From Candidatus Zhuqueibacterota bacterium (lineage in GTDB: Bacteria; Zhuqueibacterota; Zhuqueibacteria; Oceanimicrobiales; Oceanimicrobiaceae), in the NCBI GenBank assembly GCA_029262035.1, contig JAJDAE010000059.1, positions 1-53,572 on the forward strand: 53,572 nt of DNA, written 5' to 3'. Positions 24,566 through 32,700 of the stretch are shown here, one piece after another. Positions within the stretch are counted from its first letter, which is position 1, and every line of letters starts with the position of its first letter. Under the pieces are notes generated by a model that ran no database searches, was not told the DNA's origin, and worked only from the letters and a program-made list of their open reading frames with translations. A program made the position numbers and the translations under genes.

Positions 24566-25414
24566 TTAAGGGTTAGCGTTTGTCTCTTGCCATTCTGGTG
24601 CAGATGCTTCCTGGGGTTGCGCTGGTTCCGTATACAAACTGTGAGCGGGTTCTTCGGGTTGTGACTGCGATGACGAATCTGGGCTGCTATTTTCGGTTGG
24701 TACGATTTCGCCCGGTGTGGTTCCCTCAGGAGTTTTTTCGGTACCATTCGCTTGTGGTTGCTCTGGTGTGCCATCTTGTTGCACGGGTGCTTGTAGTTGT
24801 TTGATTTGGGTTTCCAATTGCCCCAGTTGATAGCTGGCGTGCTTCAAATCTTTAAACAAACTGTCGTTGGATTCGCGCAGTTGCTTGATGAACATATCTT
24901 TCGCCTTGTTGGTAATCCGCAGGTCGAGGATTTCTGCTTCCAGTTCCTTGCTGTTGCCTGGTTGAGTCTGGTTGTCGAGGTCTTCAGCAGCTTTCGGAAG
25001 GGTTCGGAAAGAATCTGGTGGTGTTCCGAATGCTTCGGAATCATTGTTGGGGGTTTCGGAAGGATTACGGGGCGTTTCCGAGGGCAGAGTTTGCCTCTGT
25101 ATTTTCAGTTTATTCTGCTCTTCCTGGATGACGCGATTAACCGAATTCGGGGTGATGTAATATTTGTTATCGTTGCGTTCAAAATAACAATCGAGGCGGG
25201 GAACTTTGTTCGGCTTATCCTGGCACCAGTTGATGATACTGCGTTCGGTACGGGTTACTCCTGCATTTTCAAGCATTTTGGCCACCTCGCGCACGGTTAA
25301 AGAATGCAGGTCGCCTTCTTCCGAAACGTGCGGAAGGGTTCCGAAGTTTTCGGAAGATGGGTTTTGTTGTTTCCGAACTTTGCGGAAAGGTTCGGAAGGC
25401 TGTTTCTTACTCAT
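24566..25414 (-). CDS. Putative DNA-binding/replication protein with repeat-rich coding sequence
   Basis: A 282-residue protein with no family I can name. Residues 35-100 look like a helix-turn-helix or excisionase-type domain (LTVREVAKMLENAGVTRTERSIINWC, then YYITPNSVNRVIQEE). Residues 1-30 and 100-145 are serine/proline-rich and encode repeated SEPF, SETP and FGTLP elements because the DNA carries many TTCNGAA copies. Residues 150-200 form a coiled coil (LEAEILDLRITNKAKDMFIKQL), and the last 80 are proline/glutamine/glutamate-rich and disordered. It lies upstream of the coupling ATPase in the same operon. A replication or partition initiator with binding sites inside its own gene, as in lambda O, is one hypothesis. 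Confidence 0.6.
   Translation of the reverse strand: MSKKQPSEPFRKVRKQQNPSSENFGTLPHVSEEGDLHSLTVREVAKMLENAGVTRTERSIINWCQDKPNKVPRLDCYFERNDNKYYITPNSVNRVIQEEQNKLKIQRQTLPSETPRNPSETPNNDSEAFGTPPDSFRTLPKAAEDLDNQTQPGNSKELEAEILDLRITNKAKDMFIKQLRESNDSLFKDLKHASYQLGQLETQIKQLQAPVQQDGTPEQPQANGTEKTPEGTTPGEIVPTENSSPDSSSQSQPEEPAHSLYTEPAQPQEASAPEWQETNANP
24995..25402. repeat. Cluster of TTCNGAA elements inside a coding sequence
   Basis: At least nine copies of TTC(C/G)GAA plus several GCGGAA variants lie in two groups (about 24995-25062 and 25318-25402) within the gene at 24566-25414. TTCCGAA is self-overlapping on both strands. Spacing is irregular. Related CGGAA elements recur at 11330-11345 and 26164-26235. 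Confidence 0.55.
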
Positions 25415-25594
25415 GTTGATAATGTACCACCTCTGTCAAAAATGTCAAAACTCGACCGGTTGTAAAACCTGACAGTTGCATCACACGCGCTAGAATGCGC
25501 TGTGAGTGGTTTTTCGGTGCTTTAGTTAAAAAGATACCATCCCTGGAAATTGCGACGCAAATAAGGTCGTTTATTTCAATCGAAGTTTTTGGTT

Positions 25595-25674
25595 TTGGCG
25601 TCCGTTTCCGGGTGTGTTATAATAAAAAAGCCAGGTGGAAAACCTGGCGGTCGATAGTAAGCTCGCAAGCGAGC
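25595..25674 (+). promoter_or_regulatory. Promoter and hairpin leader of the HTH gene
   Basis: TTGGCG (25595-25600), a 17-base spacer and TATAAT (25618-25623) form a good promoter. The leader contains GCCAGGT/ACCTGGC (25630-25636, 25642-25648) and GCTCG/CGAGC (25661-25665, 25670-25674) hairpins, the second followed by a T-rich run, so attenuation of the gene at 25756 is possible. The region 25415-25594 between the divergent genes has no other signal I recognise. Confidence 0.55.
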
Positions 25675-25755
25675 ACTTCTTTTGTTATTTGTACTGTACC
25701 ACTGCAGAAATTTTACGTCAACCAGTGCGGTGTGAATAACCCCTACCCATGCCTT

Positions 25756-26136
25756 ATGTCACAAGACGATTTTGTAAATCTAAAAGACATCCTGCAACAG
25801 AAAAAAAATATCATTCTGGAAGGGGCTGACCTGGTGTCCCGCAAGGGGTTTACGATGGTGCCCAATCATGTATTGGAGAGCAAAAAAGTTTCACCAGGTG
25901 CCAAACTGGTTTATGCCATGTTGTTGAAGTATGCCTGGCAGAAGGATTCCTGCTTCCCGGGACAGGAGCGTTTGGCGAAAGATATGGGTGTTACAGATCG
26001 CAGTGTTCGAACCTATATCCAGGAGCTTACAAAATGCGATTTCTTGTCTGTAAAGCGTAGAGGGCAAGGTAAGCCCAATTTGTATATTTTGAAATTGACG
26101 GTTAAGGGAAGTAAAAATAAAGGTAGTACCAAGTAA
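25756..26136 (+). CDS. Helix-turn-helix protein, possible replication initiator
   Basis: A 126-residue protein. Residues 30-110 are a winged helix of the HTH_36 type seen in plasmid and phage replication initiators: FTMVPNHVLESKKVSPGAKLVYAMLLKYAW, then PGQERLAKDMGVTDRSVRTYIQEL as recognition region, then FLSVKRRGQGKPNLYIL as wing. An upstream open extension to 25495 covers the promoter and is rejected; ATG 25756 is the first codon that fits, though no strong ribosome binding site precedes it. The iteron-like repeats at 26164-26235 start 28 bases after the stop, the usual place for an initiator's binding sites. It could alternatively be only a regulator. Confidence 0.7.
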   Translation: MSQDDFVNLKDILQQKKNIILEGADLVSRKGFTMVPNHVLESKKVSPGAKLVYAMLLKYAWQKDSCFPGQERLAKDMGVTDRSVRTYIQELTKCDFLSVKRRGQGKPNLYILKLTVKGSKNKGSTK

Positions 26137-26163
26137 TGGCTGATGTGGATAAGTCTAGGTTGT

Positions 26164-26235
26164 TCCGGTCCTGACCGGAAAATATTTCCGAACAAGAACG
26201 GAAAACCATTCACTTCCTGACCGGAAAATATTTCC
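26164..26235. repeat. Iteron-like direct repeats with internal dyad
   Basis: A 21-base element (TCCTGACCGG, then AAAATATTTCC) occurs identically at 26169-26189 and 26215-26235, 46 bases apart. Its core GGAAAATATTTCC is a dyad (GGAAA/TTTCC), and half-sites TTCCGG, TTCCGAAC and ACGGAAAA lie between the copies. AT-rich DNA follows to about 26560. This is the typical make-up of a replication origin or operator next to an initiator gene. The remaining bases up to 26552 hold no gene. Confidence 0.65.
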
Positions 26236-26552
26236 TTCTAATAATATATAGATAAATATACACAATTAAGAATATTCAGTTTTAGGGGTTTTAAAAAAAA
26301 TGGGGATAATTGCCACCAACTCAAATTCATTATCCGCGTAATCAGTGACTTAGCAAATATATTGTTAAGACCTCAGACATACGCCAATCAAACCACTAAC
26401 CAAACCGCGCCATTTCCCCGATATCACTTTTTGTCAGTTAAAATATTTTTCAGGGTAAATTTTGAAACTGCCGAACACCCAATTACTAGTATCAGTGTAT
26501 CAATCGATTTTCTCCACAGACTAATTGGAAAAAACCCCAATACCCTATAAAC

Positions 26553-26586
26553 GAAAAAAAGCCCCCAAAGGCAAAGCCGTTGGGGG
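26553..26586 (-). terminator. Intrinsic terminator after the cyclase gene
   Basis: On the - strand CCCCCAA (complement of 26580-26586) pairs with TTGGGGG (complement of 26562-26568), followed by seven T residues. Confidence 0.85.
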
Positions 26587-26624
26587 TTCTGTAAATGACG
26601 TCGGACAAAGGAGTTTAATGTAAA

Positions 26625-27743
26625 TCACGCTGCTTCGTGCCAACGATCCCGTCTCGAGCGATCGGCGGTAGGGCCGCGTTCGTTTTTTGAGACAATGAAT
26701 GCAACATCGTTACCAGGTTCAATAGAGTCTGGGTTGTCTCCAAGGTAGGTAAACAGATCTTGACCATTACCGTCAGAATCCATTACGCGAATAAACGCAT
26801 ATCCTTTATCGCTGACGTTGACCACTTTACCGGGCAGTTGCTGGCCGAAAACGATTAGACAAGCTGCGACCCTATTCTTGCCTTCAACCAGTGGTTCGTG
26901 TGCAAGAAAGTACACCGTTTGACCTGGCTCAAGATCTTCGGGATCAACCATAAAGCGATGGTTTATGAAGAACCATTCGTCATTTGTGCCTAAAATAAAA
27001 CCATGATCTTTTGTAGAGTCCCACGAGCGTACGATACCGCTTTGCCATTCAGTAGAATGGTTATCGACTTTAGACTGTTGCTGTGTAGTAGGATTCGATG
27101 GAGATTCCACTGCCTGTGTTATGGCGTTTGATTTGACCCCATAGAACTGCTTCTCCCAATAGATTTCATAGTATTCAACAGGAGCACTAAAGCCACGGAT
27201 TGGCTTTTTCTGCTGTGGTCCCTGATAATCCTCAGGAGAGCGACCTTCCGCCTCGCCTAGACTGGAACACACTTTACGCATTTGTGCTGTAGAAATCGTC
27301 GCTTTATCGACAAAAACTGCTTTCGGCGATGCATCATTGCACAAACGGGCTGCACGATCAACTACGCTACCAATGAAATCCTCTGCGTTACTTGGAGTTT
27401 CAATGCGAGTCACATCTCCAGAAGCTATACCTATTGAGCAGTTACACACAATCATTTTGTCTTTGACAGCCTTTGCGATGCTTTCATGAATTTTAATTCC
27501 AGCGTTAATGGCCTCGGCTGCATAATCATCATTAAAAACAGCCATGACCTCATCGCCAATATATTTTACTATAGTGCCTCCGAATTCTTGAATTATTTCG
27601 GATGCTACCTTATAAAACCACATCGTAGTATTCAACCATGATACTTCCGGGGTCTTTTCTTTCATTGCCGTTGAATCAGCCATATCAACAAACAAAACAA
27701 CTTTGAATTCTCTGCTTGTAGGATCTAAATCTACATTCTTCAT
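26625..27743 (-). CDS. Class III nucleotidyl cyclase fused to two cold-shock-like domains
   Basis: A 372-residue soluble protein. Residues 12-150 are a class III cyclase homology domain: metal Asp20 (LFVDMADST) and Asp64 (YIGDEVMAVF), Lys60 at the purine-contact site, and Arg133 in RAARL. The second base-contact residue, normally Asp or Thr, is Ser126, and the catalytic Asn is Asp129, so activity and nucleotide choice (ATP, GTP or a pyrimidine) are open. Residues about 235-298 and 305-352 look like two OB-fold cold-shock domains (DHGFILGTNDEWFF; GYAFIRV), which bind single-stranded nucleic acid. AAAGGAG precedes the ATG. Its 3' end has its own terminator. An RNA- or DNA-sensing cyclase is a reasonable but untested idea. 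Confidence 0.75.
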   Translation of the reverse strand: MKNVDLDPTSREFKVVLFVDMADSTAMKEKTPEVSWLNTTMWFYKVASEIIQEFGGTIVKYIGDEVMAVFNDDYAAEAINAGIKIHESIAKAVKDKMIVCNCSIGIASGDVTRIETPSNAEDFIGSVVDRAARLCNDASPKAVFVDKATISTAQMRKVCSSLGEAEGRSPEDYQGPQQKKPIRGFSAPVEYYEIYWEKQFYGVKSNAITQAVESPSNPTTQQQSKVDNHSTEWQSGIVRSWDSTKDHGFILGTNDEWFFINHRFMVDPEDLEPGQTVYFLAHEPLVEGKNRVAACLIVFGQQLPGKVVNVSDKGYAFIRVMDSDGNGQDLFTYLGDNPDSIEPGNDVAFIVSKNERGPTADRSRRDRWHEAA

Positions 27744-27905
27744 TATTTTCTCCTTTAACTTAAGTTAGACAACTAAATTTTTGAAAAGGGTTTTATCAGC
27801 TGTGGAAAAGGATGATAGAGAAAACAGGGATTTAGATTTCAGAGACTACTTTTTGCTAACTATAGAGAAAAATGACAGCTTGGACTCGTAAGCTATTTAA
27901 AGTAC

Positions 27906-27933
27906 TTGACAATCTTACCGATTGTTATATAAT
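27906..27933 (+). promoter_or_regulatory. Near-consensus sigma-70-type promoter for RNA C
   Basis: TTGACA (27906-27911), a 16-base spacer and TATAAT (27928-27933). No + strand gene lies downstream for kilobases, so the transcript should be non-coding. Confidence 0.7.
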
Positions 27934-27939
27934 GAAGTA

Positions 27940-28090
27940 GCTCGAAATAAAAAAAACTGTATCCCTGTCGCGACGAGTGCTAAAACCGCTCTTCTGTGAC
28001 GACCGTACGGTATGCTCAGTAGGCTATGACGTACAGTCGGGATTACAGCGTTACATGGGCGTTGTGTAAAAAGCAATGCCCATTTAATTT
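27940..28090 (+). ncRNA. Candidate structured small RNA C
   Basis: A + strand unit of about 150 bases between a strong promoter and a terminator-like hairpin. It folds as a three-way junction. The closing stem is TGTATCCC (27958-27965) with GGGAT(T)ACA (28039-28047). One arm has GTCG/CGAC (27967-27970, 28000-28003) and GAG/CTC, the other GTACG/CGTAC (28005-28009, 28030-28034). ATGGGC/GCCCAT (28055-28060, 28078-28083) with TTTAATTT follows as terminator. No known RNA family is recognised. It is antisense to the leader of the cyclase gene, so cis regulation is possible. The remaining bases 28104-28310 show no gene. Confidence 0.55.
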
Positions 28091-28103
28091 CTCACCTCCT
28101 TTC
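28051..28103 (-). promoter_or_regulatory. Strong Shine-Dalgarno with a 10-codon leader frame
   Basis: On the - strand GAAAGGAGGTGAG (complement of 28091-28103) is nearly the full complement of the 16S 3' end. It is followed at ATG 28083-28081 by a ten-codon frame, MGIAFYTTPM, ending in TAA at 28053-28051. It may be a leader peptide for the cyclase gene 300 bases downstream. It overlaps the RNA C terminator on the other strand, so only one of the two readings may be real. Confidence 0.35.
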
Positions 28104-28310
28104 AATTCATTTTTTGCATTCCTGAAAGATTTTACTCAAAAACAATGCCATTGAATATGTGACTATTAGGTGAGTTTTATTGAGTGTCTCTAAAGAGAGG
28201 TAAATTAAAGAGTTGTAATAAAGATTTTAGATCGGCTTAAGCCGGGCGGGTACATCTGGAGACAAAACCTATGAGTAAGTTTAAATGACGGTGTCAAAAA
28301 TAATGACAAC

Positions 28311-29771
28311 TTATTCCTGACAGATGATGTTATATTTTTTTATTTTGTTCTGCAAATTTGTACGTGATACTCCCAATAATTTTGCCGATTCGGTTTTATT
28401 GTTATTTGTTTGAGTCAACGCATCAATAATTTTATTTTTTTCATATTTTTCTACCTCGTCTTTTAGTATTATGCCATCTTCTGGTAGAATTGAACTCCCG
28501 TGAGTCGTATTAACTTTCTCGGACACAGAAATCTGTTCCTCGTGCAATATTTCTGGAAAATGTTCCGGTTTCAGTTTGCAATCAGGCTTTTCATCATTAG
28601 CAAGAAATATTGCCTTAGTTAGTAACCTCTGAAGCGTTCTCACATTACCATCTAAGAAATGGTATTTCTCAAGTAAATGGTGTGCCTCATCCGAAATCTT
28701 TCTTGGGTTTATTCCAACAGTTTTTTTTACGAGATGCTGTATCAAAAATTCAGATAAAACAGATATATCCTCTGGTCTTTCTCTAAGGGGCGGTATGCAA
28801 ATTTCTATTATATTCAATCTTTGATAAAGTTCATTTCTAAATTCATTGTTTTTTATTTTCTGTTTCAAGTCAGCGTTTGTGGCGGCAATAATTCTCACCT
28901 TCACTTTTTTTATATCATTACTTCCAAGTCTCTTTATCTCTCCGTACTCAATAGCTCTAAAAAGCTTGACCTGGGTTTCAATAGACATTTCCGCCACTTC
29001 ATCCAGAAACAGCGTGCCACCATTCATATCTTCAAAGATCCCTTTGTGTGTAGTCGTCGCCCCAGTATAAGCACCTTTTTCATAACCGAATAGCTCAGCT
29101 TCCACGAGGTTATCGGGTACAGCACCACAATTTATTCCCATATATTTTTGTTTTGCCAAAGGGCTTTTTGTGTGAATTAGTCGTGCAAACAATTCTTTGC
29201 CTGTTCCACTATCTCCTGTAATCAGTACACTTAAATCCGTCTGAGCCGCCTTACAGGTTAATTCGACAACGTCCTTCATTTTTTTTGATTGAAATATGAT
29301 TGGATCCTTACTTAGTGTAAATATTGGCTTTTGGCGTTCAATAATCGCAGCATTAGCACCTCCGAGAAGATTATCTACTATTTCATCTTCATCTAGTGTT
29401 TTCTCAATAAACCGATAAAAACCCTCATAACCACGCAACCACTTATTAATTGAATCCTTCGCGTCATACTTATCGGATACTAATAGCACTTCGAGATTCT
29501 TTCCAAGCTGTTTTTTTTGAATTTCCCTGATCAAGAATGCTCCGCCAAATGGTTTATCTTCCTTAATCGGTTTGTCGATATGACAGTTAGGTTCCATGAA
29601 TAAATCTGATATAATGAAGTGAATCTCTGGGTTTTTAGCTATTATTTCGATAGCTGCTACAGCGTTGTCTGCCAGCAAAGTTTCTTTCGCATAAGGTGCA
29701 ACGCATTTTTTATATAAATCTCTCCATCGTTCTTCGTCATCAATAATCAAGTAATTAAATTTTGGTTCCAT
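28311..29771 (-). CDS. Sigma-54-dependent response regulator (receiver-AAA+-Fis)
   Basis: A 486-residue NtrC-type activator. Residues 1-130 are a receiver: acidic pair in LIIDDEE, phospho-acceptor Asp in FIISDLF (about 57), Ser in LLVSDK and Lys in FIEK. The loop between receiver strands 3 and 4 is long (EPNCHIDKPIKEDKPF), which is unusual. The AAA+ domain has Walker A GDSGTGKE near 186, the sigma-54 contact loop as GAYTGA (about 238, Tyr for Phe) and Walker B TLFLDEV. The C-terminal Fis-type HTH is NNNKTESAKLLGVSRTNLQNKI. The gene starts 18 bases after the TPR kinase gene, so they form a two-component pair. It would activate sigma-54 promoters; none was found close by. Confidence 0.92.
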   Translation of the reverse strand: MEPKFNYLIIDDEERWRDLYKKCVAPYAKETLLADNAVAAIEIIAKNPEIHFIISDLFMEPNCHIDKPIKEDKPFGGAFLIREIQKKQLGKNLEVLLVSDKYDAKDSINKWLRGYEGFYRFIEKTLDEDEIVDNLLGGANAAIIERQKPIFTLSKDPIIFQSKKMKDVVELTCKAAQTDLSVLITGDSGTGKELFARLIHTKSPLAKQKYMGINCGAVPDNLVEAELFGYEKGAYTGATTTHKGIFEDMNGGTLFLDEVAEMSIETQVKLFRAIEYGEIKRLGSNDIKKVKVRIIAATNADLKQKIKNNEFRNELYQRLNIIEICIPPLRERPEDISVLSEFLIQHLVKKTVGINPRKISDEAHHLLEKYHFLDGNVRTLQRLLTKAIFLANDEKPDCKLKPEHFPEILHEEQISVSEKVNTTHGSSILPEDGIILKDEVEKYEKNKIIDALTQTNNNKTESAKLLGVSRTNLQNKIKKYNIICQE

Positions 29772-29789
29772 TGTTAATCCAAGAGATCG

Positions 29790-32700
29790 TTAATTATAAT
29801 TTTTAATTGGAAGATAAATTGCAAATTTCATACCTTTGTTAATACCATCACTACTCGGCTCAATATACCCATCGTGCAGGTCAACCGCTTCTTTAATAAT
29901 TGTTAAGCCCCATCCAGATCCCATTTCTTTGTTACTCTTATGTTGTCCTTCTTGGAAGATATTTTTTGTATCTTCTGGATTCATTCCAATACCTGTATCA
30001 GAACACTCTATTTTTTGGAAATTGCCAGCACGCTCGATAGAAAATCGCACATACTCTTTTGCTTTTCTTTTCTGTTTTTCTTGAATTGACTGGACGGCGT
30101 TTTTTGAAAGACAATAAAAGCAGTCTTCCATTCGTATTTTGGAAAATTCGTTAGTATAATCATCTGTTGGTTTAAAATAAAGTTCGAAGTAGATTGATTC
30201 ATTATTATACAATTGGTTGAAAGAATCGCATATAGTTGATAGTAGTTCTGTGACCGACTCCACTGTTAGTATTGGGAACTTAAATCTTTTGAAATACTTT
30301 TGCGGTAACTCGGCCAATTCTTTTAGTTCGTTTAATATCTCTTGTTGTCCTTTTCTGTCTCTCTGCTTTTCGAGATCTCCTATTTTATGTTGCATAGCAT
30401 GATAGGGACGAGAGATATTTAATTCAAGCATCGACTCTTTTTTACAGTGTTCATAGAGGCTACTCATTTGCAAAATTAAATAGTTAGTCATAAAGTCCCT
30501 GTTTTCAACGGGTCTTTCAAAACTCTCCAAAAACAAATTCTTTGACCTTTTCCAGTAATCTTTTTCTTTGTGAAAAGCATCAAAGTTTTCATAAGTGCTA
30601 ATCATGTATTTTAAAAATTCATTTGTTTCAGGCAGAGTACATTTAAAATTGATTTTATATTCATAGCTATCAAAATGAATTACGATGCATAAAAATGATG
30701 TCTGATTGTGCTTAGTAATAAAGTTTTTTAGTTCTTTTTCTATCTGGCTTATTTTAGGTTTTTGGATTGATTCGTAATCAAACTCACAATGTAGTTGCAG
30801 AGATATAGCCCCTTCCATCTCATCTTCATTTACAGAAAAAACTATTCTCCTTTCTAATGACAGTTTGAATATTTTAATAAGATAATTTTCGATAACTTCT
30901 TCCAGGCTTTGCAAAAAATAATTATATGTTGATGCATCCATTTTGTATACTTTTGTTGATGGATTAAATACAATTTCAGAATTTGGAATATTTTTACGGT
31001 AGCTCCTAACTTTGTAGTTAAGTTGTTGGATTAAATCTATTTGTTCGAAACTTAAGGCATACTCTTTTTTTCTGAATTTATCCCTTTCGTTCAGAAAAAT
31101 ATTAATTTCCTTTTTTAACTGTATAAGGTGATTGGTATTTACCAAGCAACTCTCTATTTCTTGCTGAATGTTATTCAGAATTGGTTGAAATTGGGCAATA
31201 GAAAATTCAAGATATGCTCCTTTTGAGGATGCGAAGTATTCTGAAACTAAATCTAAAATGTCTTCATCTTCTATTGTTTCAAGCAGACTAAATATATGAT
31301 TTACATAGTCATAAATTGAGTCAAACGATAAGCGGTCATGAAAAATATATAGATAAATCGTTTGTTTCATAAAATAGTGCGTAATTACTGCCCTTACAAA
31401 ATGTGATGAGGTAAGAAATAATTCTTCCAAAATTTTATTTATGGGTTGCTCAAAAGTGCTAATGGCTGTAATTTGCTCTATAATTTCCTTTTTTACATTG
31501 TCGGGTTGAATTTCAATCCATTCCTTAAATGCAGTTTTTACATTAGGTAGATCTATTGACTCTTTTAGCAGTTCAACAATCCTGACGATAGTGACTTTAT
31601 CCCTTGGTCTTTCTTTAATCACCTTTACAAGATTATCAAATGCCTTTTCCTTGTCACCTTTGTTATTTCTTTTCACATAGCAATCAGCCATTGAGGTTAA
31701 GGCACGAAAGTCATTTTTTTGTTCAGTTATTATTATTTCATAGGTTTGGATTGCAAATGTATAGTCACCCTTTATTTTATGTGTCTGCGCTACTTTATCC
31801 AACGCAGCAAGATGACGATTATTTGAGTTTGAACCGCTTCTAAAATAAGATTCAGTAAAATGATGGATTGCATCTGCGTGTTTCCCTTTTCTTAGATAGA
31901 TTTCACCCAAATAAAACAGGGCTATCGAATCTTCTTGGAAATTGTATATTTTCTTAATTTCACTTTCTGCTTCATCGAGTTTCTTTTCAAACATTAATAT
32001 GTTTGCATTCCTTGTAATTGCGATGGCATCATAGGGATCAATTTCTAAAATAAGATTATTGTACCTTTTACAACGTTTAAATTTCTTTCTGTCGTAAAAG
32101 TATTTTGCTATTAATTCGAGAAAAACTATATTATTTTTACTCGGTTCATTAAATTTAACATCGGTTTTTAAGGCATTAATACGTCTTTCATAAAGGGAAT
32201 CATATTTTTCGAAATCATCTTGCTTAGAATAAAGACGGAGTAGACGCTTAACTGCTGTTAAATTTTCTGGGCTCTTGTCTTCAACGATTTCTCGCCACAA
32301 TTCCTCAGCTTTTGAACGATTGCCGTCTAAAAGATGTAGTTCTGCCAATCGAAACAAATTCCATTCGTAAGATTTCTGATCATCCTTTTGGGTTGGCAAC
32401 GTAAGAATTTGGTTAACGGTATTTATGGCTTCCTTATAATCACCTTTCTTTTCGTGCATTTTAACAATTTTATCATATGCAGCTATATCTTTAGGCTTTT
32501 GCTTGATGCATTTTTGGTAGTAAGCTTTGCACTTTTCGAAATCTCCAGCTTCAAGAAATATATCACCAATTAACAAGTTTCCTGCATACCAAAATTTTGC
32601 ATTCCCCTGGCAGATCTTAATTAATCGTTCTGCTTCCTGCAATGCCTTTTCCATGAAACCGGAATCTTTTTTGGCCACCTCATAATAACAATTTGCAAGG

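Noticed and set aside
25495-25755. N-terminal extension of the HTH gene to 25495
   Set aside because: It runs through the promoter and two perfect hairpins and has low-complexity, non-protein-like sequence; the domain starts well after ATG 25756.
26625-27743. Pycsar cyclase assignment
   Set aside because: No neighbouring TIR or membrane effector with a cyclic-nucleotide domain, and Lys60 of purine cyclases is kept; the TIR here belongs to the retron 6 kb away.
28088-28103. CTCACCTCCTTTC resembling the 16S rRNA 3' end, taken as an rRNA fragment or anti-Shine-Dalgarno RNA
   Set aside because: It lies after the RNA C terminator and is better explained as a Shine-Dalgarno sequence read on the - strand.
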